DNA of 64,000 bases from DATEKX01 sp963726785 (GCA_963726785.1 CAVSDJ010000001.1:124001-188000); one strand, 5' to 3'; counted from the stretch's first letter, positions 30,829 to 40,824 are shown. Translations and numbers: made by a program. The notes: generated by a model from the letters alone, not told the origin.

Positions 30829-31512
30829 ATGACTGTCAACGAAACGATGAATGAGCTTAAATCGCTCGGCAGCGAGCAAACCCGCAAAACTTACAAACGT
30901 CATGGCGTCAAAGGCGATATGTTTGGCGTCAGCTATGCCAATCTGGGCAAGATAAAAAAGAAGATCAAAGTAGATCACAAACTGGCCGAACAACTTTGGG
31001 CTACAGGCAATCACGACGCGCGCATTCTTGCCACGATGATCGCTGACCCAAAGCAGGTCGATGATAAGCTGCTCGAAGCATGGGCTGAAGACCTTGATGT
31101 CTACGGCCTGACAGACGCTTTCGCTAAACTTGTCAGCGCAACTCCGCTCGCTCGCAAGAAGATGGAGAAGTGGACTAAGTCCAGGCAGGAATGGGTTGGC
31201 GCAACGGGCTGGCAGTTAGTGTCTTTCATTGCAATGAACGATAGGGAATTGGCTGACGACTATTTTGATGACTACCTGTCACTGATCGAGAGCAACATTC
31301 ACGGCAGCAAAAATCGCGTGCGTTATGCGATGAACGGCGCTTTGATAGCTATCGGCATTCGAAGTGCGGGTTTGGAAAAGAAAGCGTTAGCCGCAGCAAA
31401 GAAGATTGGCACGGTCGAAGTGGATCACGGGGAAACCGGATGCAAAACGCCTGACGCGGCTGAGTATATTCAAAAAGTGAAGGGCAGGCGCAAGGCTGCT
31501 TCCGGCGCGTAA
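30829..31512 (+). CDS. AlkD-like DNA alkylation repair/HEAT-repeat protein
   Basis: Protein of the AlkD DNA-glycosylase-like superfamily: helical repeats such as GVSYANLGKIKKKIKVDHKL, ATGNHDARILATMIAD and VGATGWQLVSFIAMND. AlkD-type enzymes remove bulky or cationic alkylated bases without flipping them, but many family members lack proven activity. The 227 residues are of normal length. It lies 20 bases after cysM and 35 before the JAMM gene, so it is probably in one transcript with the cysteine genes, a placement without an obvious metabolic reason. GAGAGAGGG precedes ATG. Confidence 0.75.
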   Translation: MTVNETMNELKSLGSEQTRKTYKRHGVKGDMFGVSYANLGKIKKKIKVDHKLAEQLWATGNHDARILATMIADPKQVDDKLLEAWAEDLDVYGLTDAFAKLVSATPLARKKMEKWTKSRQEWVGATGWQLVSFIAMNDRELADDYFDDYLSLIESNIHGSKNRVRYAMNGALIAIGIRSAGLEKKALAAAKKIGTVEVDHGETGCKTPDAAEYIQKVKGRRKAASGA

Positions 31513-31547
31513 GGAGATAGCGACTAACTTCTTCGAGGAAATATCAG

Positions 31548-32054
31548 GTGGCAGTCAAGATCAATAAAGAACATATTGCCAGTATCAACCGGCACGGCGA
31601 GCAGACTTATCCATACGAGTGCTGCGGCTTCCTACTCGGCACGTTCGAGGACGGCGTCAATGTTCTGCGCGAAGTTTATCCGGCGGACAACGAGTGGGAT
31701 GCTTCGATCAGCCAGACGGAAACCCTTGGCGAAGCCCTGCCCGCAGCCAATCATCATTACGCCACCACAGCGAATCGCGAATCTCATGCGAATCGCTACT
31801 GGATAACCGCAGACCAGTACAAACGCGCGGACGCTTACGCAGACAAAAACGGTTTTCAAATCATCGGCTATTATCACTCGCACCCGGATCACCCGGCGGA
31901 ACCTTCGGGCTATGATTTCGATCATTCCTGCTTCGCCAATCAATCTTACATGATTGTCGCAATAGAGAAGGGAAAAGCCGGACGGCTGAATTCCTTCATC
32001 AAGCCTGATTATGAAAAGTTCGAGCCGGAAGAGATAATCATCGAAGACTCTTAG
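31548..32054 (+). CDS. JAMM (M67) metallopeptidase, Mec-like
   Basis: Zinc isopeptidase-like protein (168 residues). The canonical JAMM motif is complete: Glu24 (YPYECCGFLLG), His110-Ser-His112 and Asp123 in HSHPDHPAEPSGYD. In Mycobacterium the related enzyme Mec releases cysteine from the CysO-cysteine adduct after CysM has joined them. Here it sits between cysM/AlkD and a CysO-E1-rhodanese fusion, so the same role is likely, with the added possibility that it also cleaves the fusion after the carrier's GlyGly. The start is GTG 31548. Confidence 0.85.
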   Translation: MAVKINKEHIASINRHGEQTYPYECCGFLLGTFEDGVNVLREVYPADNEWDASISQTETLGEALPAANHHYATTANRESHANRYWITADQYKRADAYADKNGFQIIGYYHSHPDHPAEPSGYDFDHSCFANQSYMIVAIEKGKAGRLNSFIKPDYEKFEPEEIIIEDS

Positions 32055-32145
32055 CAGGGAAGAGTCTTCGCAGGTTGCTTTTTCCATCCTCAACACTACA
32101 ATCAATTGATAGGCGAGTATTGAATAAGCACGGAGGGAGTGCCAC

Positions 32146-33594
32146 ATGGCAGTCAACATTTTAATACCTACTGCTCTGAGAAGCTTCACAGGCGGCAACG
32201 ATACTGTTTCGGTCGAAAGCCCCACGGTCGGCGATGCGCTCGCATCGTTAGTCGAAAAGTACCCTGATTTGAAAAAGCATCTTTATAACGACGAAGGCGA
32301 GCTTCGTCACTTCGTCAACGTCTACGTCAACGACGAAGATATTCGCTACATTGAAAAAGGCGCGACGACGATTGAGGACGGCGATGTTGTGAGCATTGTG
32401 CCGTCAATCGCAGGTGGCTCGACCGTTGTCGAAGAAGGTGCGGCGCGCGAAGTCGAATTAGATCGCGACGAGATACTTCGCTACAGCCGCCACTTGATAA
32501 TGCCCGAAGTCGCGCTCGAAGGGCAGAAGAAACTCAAAGCGGCGAAAGTATTGTGCATAGGCGCGGGTGGATTAGGCTCACCGCTCGCTCTGTATCTGGC
32601 GGCGGCGGGCGTAGGACGGCTCGGCATAGTTGATTTCGACGTTGTTGATTTCACCAATCTTCAAAGGCAGATCATTCATTCAACGGCGAATGTTGGCCGA
32701 CTGAAACTTGATTCCGCGAAAGAGCGCATCGCAGAGATCAACCCTTACGTGCAGGTTGATACATACGAAACTGCGCTGACATCAGAGAACGCTTTAGAGT
32801 TGTTCCGCGATTACGACATCATCGCCGACGGCACGGACAATTTTCCTACGCGCTATCTAGTCAACGATGCCTGCGTGTTGTTGGGCAAGCCGAACGCTTA
32901 TGGCTCGATCTTTCGCTTCGAGGGACAGGCATCTGTCTTTTATGCGAAAGAAGGCCCTTGCTATCGTTGCCTCTACCCTGAGCCGCCGCCGCCGGGACTT
33001 GTGCCAAGCTGTGCGGAAGGCGGGGTGTTGGGCGTGCTGCCGGGCGTGATCGGCGTGATTCAAGCTATCGAGACGGTGAAGTTGATTTTGGGCAAGGGCG
33101 AATCGCTAATCGGCAGACTGCTTTTATTCGATGCGTTGAAGATGAGGTTTCGCGAATTGAAGCTGCGCAAGAATCCTGATTGCCCCATCTGCGGCGAGAA
33201 TCCGACTATTCACGAGTTGATTGATTATCAGGAATTTTGCGGAGTGACGCCGCACGCGGATGTAAATCTTGGTTCGGAATTCGAGATAACGCCGCTGGAG
33301 TTGAAAGCTAAGATGGATCGCGGCGACCAGTTCACACTGATTGATGTGCGCGAGCCTGAAGAGTACGCGATAGCGCGAATACCCGGCTCGCAGCTTATTC
33401 CGCGCGCGACTCTGCCTGAGCGTTTGCACGAGCTATCAAGCGCAGACGAGATCGTAGTTCACTGCAAGAGCGGAGGCCGAAGCGGGATGGCCGTTGATTT
33501 CTTGAAGCAGGCGGGCTATCGCAAAGTGAAGAATCTGGTCGGCGGAATACTGCGCTGGTCTGACGACGTAGACCCGACCGTGCCGAAGTATTAG
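32146..33594 (+). CDS. Sulfur-carrier (CysO/MoaD-like) - E1 adenylyltransferase - rhodanese fusion
   Basis: A 482-residue three-part protein. Residues 1-91 are a ubiquitin-like sulfur carrier (MAVNILIPTALRSFTGG ... SIVPSIAGG) with a diglycine at Gly90-Gly91. Residues ~105-350 are a ThiF/MoeB-type E1 with ATP loop GAGGLGSPLALYLAAAGVG, active-site Cys289 in LVPSCAEGGVLG and zinc cysteines CYRCLYP and CPICGEN. Residues ~375-480 are a rhodanese domain with Cys440 in HCKSGGRSGMA, which supplies persulfide sulfur. The E1 would adenylate the carrier's terminal glycine, but here the GlyGly is followed directly by the E1, so cleavage after Gly91 seems required. The upstream JAMM gene is a candidate protease. 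GGAGGGAG precedes the ATG. Confidence 0.88.
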   Translation: MAVNILIPTALRSFTGGNDTVSVESPTVGDALASLVEKYPDLKKHLYNDEGELRHFVNVYVNDEDIRYIEKGATTIEDGDVVSIVPSIAGGSTVVEEGAAREVELDRDEILRYSRHLIMPEVALEGQKKLKAAKVLCIGAGGLGSPLALYLAAAGVGRLGIVDFDVVDFTNLQRQIIHSTANVGRLKLDSAKERIAEINPYVQVDTYETALTSENALELFRDYDIIADGTDNFPTRYLVNDACVLLGKPNAYGSIFRFEGQASVFYAKEGPCYRCLYPEPPPPGLVPSCAEGGVLGVLPGVIGVIQAIETVKLILGKGESLIGRLLLFDALKMRFRELKLRKNPDCPICGENPTIHELIDYQEFCGVTPHADVNLGSEFEITPLELKAKMDRGDQFTLIDVREPEEYAIARIPGSQLIPRATLPERLHELSSADEIVVHCKSGGRSGMAVDFLKQAGYRKVKNLVGGILRWSDDVDPTVPKY

Positions 33595-33607
33595 TCGAAT
33601 AAAAATA

Positions 33608-33693
33608 TTCACCGCAGAGGCGCAGAGGACGCAGAGGGGGCGCAGAGGTAAAAAGATAAATATTCTCTGCGTCCTCTGCGCCTCTGCGGTGAA
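33608..33693. repeat. Intergenic hairpin repeat, CACCGCAGAGG type, copy 3
   Basis: Perfect 29-bp arms beginning TTCACCGCAGAGGCGCAGAG (33608-33636, complemented by 33665-33693), with a 28-base loop. This is the cleanest copy in the window. It separates the cysteine operon from glcD. Confidence 0.9.
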
Positions 33694-33703
33694 TCCTGTC
33701 AAA

Positions 33704-35197
33704 ATGATTTCACACTCATCAGAACAAACTCACGCGCTGCCGAAGCCGGTCGTTGAAAAACTCAAGGCCGCGCTCGGCGAAAGAAATGTTCTGACTGAGC
33801 GCGACGAGCTTCTGGTCTATGAAGCCGACGCTCTGACGCTTCACAAGCTTCCGCCATCCGCTGTAGTCATTCCCGGCAAGCACAGAAGAAGTCGCAGCCG
33901 CTGTGAGCATACTGGTCGAAGAGCAGATACCTTTCACGCCGCGCGGCGCAGGCACAGGGCTTTCCGGCGGCTCGCTCTCGATGTCAGGCTCAGTCATCAT
34001 CGAGCTTGCGCGGCTCAATCGCATACTGAAGCTCGATTATGAGAATCGTCTCGCGGTCGTTCAGACGGGAGTGATAAACGTTCACCTGTCGCAAGCAACT
34101 TCGCCGCACGGATTTCATTACGCGCCTGACCCTTCGAGCCAGATGGCTTGCACCATCGGAGGCAATGTCGCTGAAAATTCGGGCGGCCCGCATTGCCTCA
34201 AGTACGGGATGACGACTAACCACGTCCTCGCGGTCGAAGTCGTTTTGCCGACGGGCGAAGTCGTCACGCTCGGCGGCGGCGGAGTTGACCGGCCCGGCTA
34301 TGATTTGCTCGGAGTGTTCGTAGGCTCGGAAGGCACGTTCGGCATAGCGACTGCCGCGACGCTCAAGCTCACCGGTTGCCTCAATCAATCAAGACATTGC
34401 TCGCGGAATTTATGACCGTGACCGATGCGAGCCGCAGCGTTAGTGAAATCATCGCCGGAGGAATTCTGCCCGCCGCGCTTGAGATGATTGATCGCGCCAC
34501 AATTCGAGCGATAGAGGATTCGATATTCGCGGGCGGCTTTCCGACCGATGTCGCCGCGCTGCTTATCATCGAAGTTGACGGACTCGCGGCGGGGCTTGAA
34601 GACACAGCATCGCGCGCCGTCGAAATTTGTTTGCGCAACAACGCTCGCGCCGTGCGAGTGGCAAAGGATGAAGCCGAACGCACAAAGCTTTGGGGCGCTC
34701 GCAAACGGGCTTTCGGAGCGATGGGGCGAATCAAGGCAGACTTGATGGTGCAGGATGCCGTGATCCCGCGCTCGCGTTTGCCCGAAGTGCTCGACGAAAT
34801 TTATCGAATAGCGGAGCGTTATAATTTGGCGATTGCGAATGTCTTTCACGCGGGCGACGGAAATCTTCATCCGAACATCAGTTTTGATGGCCGAGACGCT
34901 GATCAGTGCCAGCGCGTAGAAGCTGCATCGAAAGAGATATTGCAGTTGTGCGTCGGCGTTGGCGGCACGATCACAGGCGAACACGGCGTCGGCATGGATA
35001 AAATCGAATCAATGCGATTGATCTTTTCCGAAAACGATCTTGATCAAATGCTTGCCGTGCGTGACGTGTTCAACCCTTTGGGATTGTGCAATCCCGGCAA
35101 AGTCATTCCTGCGACCAAGACCTGCCGCTACTGCGGATTCGGAATGGAAGATTTCCGCCACAAGTTGCTCACACCGCAGGGAATGAGTCATAGATGA
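33704..35197 (+). CDS. glcD: Glycolate oxidase FAD-linked subunit GlcD (two frameshifts)
   Basis: FAD-binding catalytic subunit of glycolate oxidase, converting glycolate to glyoxylate with GlcE and GlcF. Segments typical of the family: PRGAGTGLSGGSLSMSGSVI (FAD), GGNVAENSGGPHCLKYGMT, VGSEGTFGIATAATLKL, and near the C-terminus HAGDGNLHPNI and GEHGVGMDK. Two one-base errors split it: an extra A near 33882 (GGCAAGCAC) and a missing C near 34374 (ACCGG for ACCCGG). Correcting both gives one 497-residue frame. The stop overlaps the start of the DUF309 gene (ATGA). It may be any member of the D-2-hydroxyacid dehydrogenase family, but adjacent glcE/glcF genes favour glycolate. Confidence 0.9.
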
Positions 35198-35595
35198 TTA
35201 GCGAAGATACAAAACAGCTTTCGATTGATGCAGAGCGCGAGCGAGGCTATCCGCGCGAATACATCGAGGGCATAGAGCATTTCAACGCGCGACGATACTT
35301 TGAAGCGCACGAAATATGGGAAGAAATATGGCTGCGTTCTTCGGATGACACAAAGCTCTTTTATCAAATGCTGATTCAGGCTGCGGTCGGCCTGCATCAT
35401 TATGAACGCGGCAACACGCGCGGCGGGCGCGGAATGCATAAGAGGGTCGTGGAAAAACTTCAATTGTTGCCGTCGTTTTATATGTCGCTCGACCTTGCGG
35501 ACTTCTCCGAGCAGTTCACGAATTTCTTTGCGGACCTGATCGAGAATAATATTGAAGCTGCGCCATCGGCTGACAAGCCGAGACCCTGTATATAG
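35194..35595 (+). CDS. DUF309-domain protein
   Basis: 133 residues with the DUF309 signature FNARRYFEAHEIWEEIW followed by FYQMLIQAAVGLHHYERGN. The function of this helical family is unknown. It sits inside the glycolate oxidase cluster with a 4-base overlap, so it is co-transcribed with glcD. The acid-rich helix pair suggests a metal or small-ligand pocket, but no activity should be assumed. Confidence 0.85.
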   Translation: MISEDTKQLSIDAERERGYPREYIEGIEHFNARRYFEAHEIWEEIWLRSSDDTKLFYQMLIQAAVGLHHYERGNTRGGRGMHKRVVEKLQLLPSFYMSLDLADFSEQFTNFFADLIENNIEAAPSADKPRPCI

Positions 35596-35628
35596 CCTTT
35601 TGAGCGATTAGCCTTTTTGCATCTTGTG

Positions 35629-36906
35629 ATGAGCAAACAACAAACTGAACTGGCCGGGTTGATCGAATCTGTAGTCGGAAGCCAACATGTCACGGCAGAA
35701 CCTGCGCTTCAAATAGATGGATTGATTCCGTCGCTTTTAGTCAAGCCTGGCTCATCTGAAGAAGTGGCGAGATGTTTGCGAATCTGCGCCGACCTCGATG
35801 CAGTCGGTCATACCTGCAGGGCTTATGACGTGGCTCGAATGCGGCAATACGGTCAAGCGCGCCGATGTTATTTTGAGCCTCGAACGAATGAATCGCATCG
35901 TCGAATACAGCCCGCCCGATTTGACTGCCACTGTAGAGGCAGGACTGAGATTGAATGAATTCAACTTAGTCACAGCGCGCGAGAGACAATGGCTTCCACT
36001 TGATCCGCCCGGTTCTACTGCCGCTTCGCTCGGCGCGATTGCGGCCTGCAATTCGAGCGGCGCGCTCAGGCTCGGATTCGGCACGCCCAGAGATTATGTC
36101 ATCGGCTTGAAACTCGCGCACGCTGATGGAACCGAGAGCAAATCAGGCGGACGAGTCGTTAAAAATGTTGCGGGCTATGATATGAACAAGCTCTATGTCG
36201 GGAGCTTCGGAACGCTTGCTGTGATTACCGGAGTGACGCTCAAGCTGCGCCCAATGCCGGAAAGCTTTGCTACATTGGTTATCACCGGAAAGAATCAAAA
36301 GTCGCTGATCGAATTTGCAAAGCGCGTTCTTGCATCCGAGTTGCAACCAGCTTCAATATTTCTCACAAGGCGATTGTTTGCGGACACACGGTTTGGTAAT
36401 GATGCTCTGCTGCTTCGTTTCATCGAAAGCGAAGCGGCGGTTAAACATCAAATGGACTGGGTCGAGCGCGCGACTGGAAATGATTATCAATACGTAGTGA
36501 TGAACGAAGCCGAGAGCAAAATCGTTGTGGGAGGCTGTGGCAGAGGTTGACGCCCGCGCGGCGAATGCAGTCAGAGTCAGCGTTCTGGTTTCGATTGCAT
36601 CTGCGGCTTTTGAAAAGTTGCTTGCTGCTCGCGAGTGCATTTCCGTTGCTGACTTAGGTGTTGGCATAATCAGAATGGCGTTTGATGGAGAGGATGAATC
36701 TGCGATTGAAACGATTAAACGATTGCGCGCAGATGCAATCCGCTATGGGCGGCACGCTATTTATAGAGCGCGCGCCTGCGAGCGTAAAGCAACAAGTTGA
36801 TGCGTGGGGAGAAGTTGGAGCAACGACGAGTTTGATGCAGTCAATCAAGGCGAAATTCGATCCTCAATCTCTTTTGAATCCGGGTCGCTTCGTTGCGGGA
36901 ATCTGA
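35629..36906 (+). CDS. glcE: Glycolate oxidase subunit GlcE (three frameshifts)
   Basis: FAD-binding regulatory or second flavin subunit of glycolate oxidase. Segments: TARERQWLPLDPPGSTAASL, GAIAACNSSGALRLGFGTPRD, RVVKNVAGYDMNKLYVGSFG and, at the end, FDPQSLLNPGRFVAG. Single extra bases near 35805 (T), 36526 (T) and 36745 (C) divide it; removing them gives one 424-residue frame. The start is ATG 35629 (MSKQQTELAGL). glcF follows 10 bases after the stop. Because three independent single-base gains affect one gene, sequence error is the simplest reading. Confidence 0.88.
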
Positions 36907-36916
36907 ATTTACATTA

Positions 36917-38247
36917 ATGGCTACGACAATAGAACAGACTGAAAATCAAAGCGGACTCGCTTCGTTGCTCGAAGCGAACAACGACAAGCTGCTCACTTGC
37001 GTTCATTGCGGGTTGTGTTTGCCTTCGTGCCCGACCTATCGCCAGTTGGGCAACGAGAACGATTCGCCGCGAGGCCGCATCTACTTGATGCGAGGAGTCG
37101 TTGAAGGAAGGTTGAGCGTTGGCAGTTCTTTCATTTCGCACATTGACCTATGTCTGGGCTGTCGCGCGTGCGAGACGGCTTGCCCTTCGAGCGTGCCTTA
37201 TGGTCACTTGCTCGAATCGGCGCGCGCCGAAGTCTCTGAAGCTAAATTGCAGCGAAGGTCGGTCACTGAATACGTTTTGCGCTTTGTTCTCAATCGGATT
37301 TTCACGCGGCCACGTCTGCTTCTCGCAGGGATGGCAGTCGCTCGATGGCTGAGGGATAGCGGACTTGCGCAACTGGCATTTGAAACGAAGTTTGTCGGCG
37401 GGCGATTTCGACTGGCGCTTGCGTTATTGCTTTCAACGCGCTCGCCGCTTTCGGACGACGAGGCATGGTAAAGAAAGAGTTTCGAAAGAACTGGCGTCGA
37501 AAAGCTCAATGCGTGTTGCCGTCTTGCGCGGCTGTGTGATGGAAGGATTATTCAGCGAAACGAATCGAGCGACCGAGCGCGTATCTGTCACGCAACGGCT
37601 GCGAGCTTATCGAAGCTTCAGGGCAAATGTGCTGTGGCGCGCTGCACGTTCATGCGGGACAGATTGAATCTGCAAAGCGACTCGCAAGAAAAAATATAGA
37701 AGCCTTTCTTGAGAGCGGATGTGATCGCGTGATTGTCAACGCTGCGGGGTGCGGCGCGGCGATGAAAGAATACGAAGCTCTGCTCGCAGATGATGCTCGA
37801 TTCGTTGAGCGCGCGCGCGAGTTCAGCGCGAAAGTGAAGGATGTATCCGAGTTCCTGGTTGAGATTGGAATCGCGCAACCTGAGCATCCGATCAACCGGC
37901 GTGTGGCTTATGATGCGCCGTGTCATTTAATTCACGCGCAACGAATCGCTCAAGCTCCGATTGATGTGTTGCTGGCGATACCCGGCCTTAAACTTGCGCC
38001 GCTGAAAGGATTTGAAAGCTGTTGCGGCGGAGCGGGCATTTATAATCTTCAACATTCAGAGTTGAGCGCGGACATATTACGAGACAAAATCGAAAACATT
38101 AGAGAGAGCGGAGCCGATACGGTTGCAACTGCGAATCCCGGATGTATCATGCAGATTGGAGCAGGCGCGCTGTTGGATGATCTCAAAGTGGACGTGATTC
38201 ATCCGGTCGAACTGCTCGATGCAGCTTACTCTGGCCGTGAGCAGTGA
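36917..38247 (+). CDS. glcF: Glycolate oxidase iron-sulfur subunit GlcF (two frameshifts)
   Basis: Fe-S subunit that takes electrons from GlcD/E toward the membrane. Two [4Fe-4S] motifs are visible: CVHCGLCLPSCPTY and CLGCRACETACPS. The C-terminal half has two CCG-type heterodisulfide-reductase-like motifs (MCCGALHVHAG and FESCCGGAGIYN), as in LutA/GlcF. Single-base insertions near 37430-37480 and 37585-37590 break the frame; removing both yields 442 residues. ATG 36917 is chosen over an upstream frame at 36893 that overlaps the glcE tail. The next gene's GTG overlaps the stop. Confidence 0.9.
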
Positions 38248-38711
38248 TCTTTCCATTGTTGATAGTTGATTCGATGCGAGCAAGGACTGCGATTCAAATA
38301 GGGCTGTTGATTATACTGGAACTGGCGATTTGTTTTTCTGCCAGCGGCGTTCAATCGAACGAGCATGGCCCTGAGGTGAAATCGTTTCTCGACTTGATGC
38401 GGCACGAAGAAGACGAACTCGAATATCAGATCAGGCACAACGAAATCTCAAGGCGGGATTACACCAGATCGAAAAATAGAATCGCCATCCATCGCCAGAC
38501 GATTCTCAATCTGGTGAAAGAAACGGGCGAGGACTATGTTCCTGAATTGCACGTTGCCGCTGCCAGCGAAGTCGATCAATTGATTGAGAACGGCACAAAA
38601 GCATTGCGTGGGTTGAAGCGCGGCGACGTGATAAAAGAGAAATGGCGATACCTCGGCAGCGTCACCAAAGGCGAGGTCTTTTACATCTTTGAGAGATTGA
38701 AGAACAACTGA
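38244..38711 (+). CDS. Small exported protein of unknown function
   Basis: 155 residues from a GTG that overlaps the glcF stop by four bases; ATG 38274 (MRARTAIQIGLL) is an alternative start that leaves a cleaner signal peptide. The N-terminus is hydrophobic (IQIGLLIILELAICFSAS). The rest is charged and helical (LMRHEEDELEYQIRHNEIS, then a YTRSKNRIAIHRQTI segment). No recognised domain. Expression with glcF is suggested by the overlap, but a link to glycolate is not established. Confidence 0.6.
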   Translation: MIFPLLIVDSMRARTAIQIGLLIILELAICFSASGVQSNEHGPEVKSFLDLMRHEEDELEYQIRHNEISRRDYTRSKNRIAIHRQTILNLVKETGEDYVPELHVAAASEVDQLIENGTKALRGLKRGDVIKEKWRYLGSVTKGEVFYIFERLKNN

Positions 38712-38800
38712 AAAACTGATAGGCGCTAAGGTTGGGGTTGAAGTCAGAGCTTGTGCTATAATCGCGGCCATTATTTCAGAGTTGTTCTCAGGTGAGGCAA

Positions 38801-39514
38801 ATGGACAGAAGAACTTTTATCAAGTCAGCAAGTGCCGCCGCGCTCGCGGTTCCGGTGGCGCAAAATGTGGATGCCGCAGCGCTCAAAGCCACAAAACAGG
38901 ATTTCGTGTTCGCTCGCGTGCGCTACGGTTCGGGCAACTGGGACGCTGATCCGAAGATGCCTGCCAACCTGCTCAACTCGCTGGTTGAATACACGTCCAT
39001 CAAAGTTGATCCTTGTGAAAAGGTGGTCGCGCTCGATAGCCCGCAGCTTTTCGCATTTCCTTTCACATATCTCACAGGTAACAAAGTCGTGAGGTTTACA
39101 TCTGCCGAGCGCGAAAACCTCGCGCGATACATTCATAACGGCGGATTCCTCTTCGTTGATGATTGCAATCACGATGTGGACGGAGTCTTCGCGAAAACTT
39201 TCGAGCAAGAGATCAACGCTATCTTTACAGGGCGCGACAAACTTCACCGCATAAAGAATAATCACAAGCTGTATAAATCATTCTTCGATTTCCCGGACGG
39301 GCCGCCGAACACTTCGCACGAATTGAACGGCTGGGGCGACGACATGGTTCATGAGTACTTGCAGGCTGTTGAAATCAATGGCCGCATAGGACTGCTTTAT
39401 AGCAACAAGGACTATGGATGCGAGTGGAACTACGATTCGAAGAACAAGAGATTTTCAACTGTTGACAATACGAAATTCGGAGTTAATATCGTTGTGTATG
39501 CGCTGACACACTAA
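38801..39514 (+). CDS. DUF4159 protein with Tat-type signal
   Basis: Exported protein of the DUF4159 family (about 237 residues). The N-terminus MDRRTFIKSASAAALAVPVA is a twin-arginine (RRTFIK) signal. The body has VRFTSAERENLARYIHNGGF, LFVDDCNHDVDGVFAKT and GIGLLYSNKDYGCEW-like family segments. DUF4159 often accompanies DUF58/MoxR-type aerotolerance operons; no such genes are near here. ATG 38801 follows GTGAGG. TATAAT at about 38756 could be its -10. Function is unknown. Confidence 0.82.
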   Translation: MDRRTFIKSASAAALAVPVAQNVDAAALKATKQDFVFARVRYGSGNWDADPKMPANLLNSLVEYTSIKVDPCEKVVALDSPQLFAFPFTYLTGNKVVRFTSAERENLARYIHNGGFLFVDDCNHDVDGVFAKTFEQEINAIFTGRDKLHRIKNNHKLYKSFFDFPDGPPNTSHELNGWGDDMVHEYLQAVEINGRIGLLYSNKDYGCEWNYDSKNKRFSTVDNTKFGVNIVVYALTH

Positions 39515-39669
39515 ATCATGTGAGTTCATAGCGCCCTGCGATTTGCCCCTAACTGAGTCAATCAAAACTCCTCAAATCCGTACCGCGTTTTTGCGACTTG
39601 CCCCTTCTGTGTTGATTTAACCCGCTATCATCGGCCAGCGAAGAAAGCGATCTAAGGAAACCCTTCCCA

Positions 39670-40824
39670 ATGTCTACGATTAATTTTTCACAAGTTGTTC
39701 AGCAAATGCTCGCAGTCTCGGACAAAATATCTGACCTGATATTTTCGCCCGGACGCCCGCCGCAGGTAGAATTGATCGGCAAGCTGACCCCTGTGAATAT
39801 ACCTGGAATGGAAGTGCTGACTCCTCCGCACACGGCTGGCATAGCGAAGGCGCTGATGGGAAGCAATAAGTTCGCCGAAGAGTCGCTTGAAAAAAACGGC
39901 TCGGCTGATCTTTCATTCAGCCTGACTGGTCTTTCCAGGTTTCGTGTCAACATATTCAAACAGCGCGGCACGATTGCCATAGTCATGCGAGTGGTGCCTA
40001 ACGAAGTTCCTACCTTTGAGCACCTCGGAGTGCCGACAGTGCTGAAAGAAGTTGCTGAATTGAAAAACGGCATTGTGCTTGTTACAGGGCCGACGGGTTC
40101 GGGCAAGTCTTCGACGCTTGCGGCAATAATTGATTTGATCAACGCGACCAAGTACTACCACATCGTCACAATCGAAGATCCGATTGAATTCATGCATCGC
40201 CACAAGAATTCTACAGTGCATCAACGCGAGCTTTATTCTGATACTTCTACTTTCGCTTACGCTCTCAGGGCGGCATTGCGCCAGGCTCCGAAGGTAATAC
40301 TGGTCGGCGAGATTCGCGACCTCGAAACGTGTGAAGTCGCGCTCGAAGCTTCCGAAACAGGGCACCTTGTGCTCTCGACTTTGCACACTACGGATGCTGT
40401 CAAAACAGTTGAGCGACTCATCGGACTATTTCCAAAGAGCCAGGAGCACATCATCAGAATGCGACTTGCCGGGGCATTCCGATTCATAGTTTCACAAAGG
40501 CTGATTGCCAAAGCCGACAGCAAAGGGCGCGTTGCTGCTATCGAGATATTAAAGTCCACAGCTCGAACCCGCGATTACGTCGAAAAAGGCGAGCGAGAAG
40601 GAAAATCGCTTTATGATGCCATGCGCGATGGAAATCTGGATGGGATGCAGGTCTTTGACCTGGAAATCGAGCAGATGATTCGCAAGGGAATCATAACCAT
40701 GAACGATGGCCTGGCCTATGCAACCAACCGCCAGAACTTGATGCTTCAACTCTCTGATTTTGGCGGCGGGTCTGCCGGTGATATGACAGGAATGGATGCG
40801 CAGAGAAGCGAATTCGTAAGCTGA
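39670..40824 (+). CDS. pilT: Type IV pilus retraction ATPase PilT
   Basis: Hexameric cytoplasmic ATPase that depolymerises type IV pili to power twitching. Walker A is GPTGSGKS at Gly140-Ser147. The Asp box is HIVTIEDPIEFMH, Walker B is VILVGEIRDLET, and the His box is GHLVLSTLHTTDAVKTVERL. Length is 384, slightly longer than typical PilT (~345-370) because of an extended C-terminal tail. No PilB or pilin genes are in the window. PilU-like function cannot be excluded. The start is ATG 39670 (MSTINFSQVVQQ). Confidence 0.93.
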   Translation: MSTINFSQVVQQMLAVSDKISDLIFSPGRPPQVELIGKLTPVNIPGMEVLTPPHTAGIAKALMGSNKFAEESLEKNGSADLSFSLTGLSRFRVNIFKQRGTIAIVMRVVPNEVPTFEHLGVPTVLKEVAELKNGIVLVTGPTGSGKSSTLAAIIDLINATKYYHIVTIEDPIEFMHRHKNSTVHQRELYSDTSTFAYALRAALRQAPKVILVGEIRDLETCEVALEASETGHLVLSTLHTTDAVKTVERLIGLFPKSQEHIIRMRLAGAFRFIVSQRLIAKADSKGRVAAIEILKSTARTRDYVEKGEREGKSLYDAMRDGNLDGMQVFDLEIEQMIRKGIITMNDGLAYATNRQNLMLQLSDFGGGSAGDMTGMDAQRSEFVS

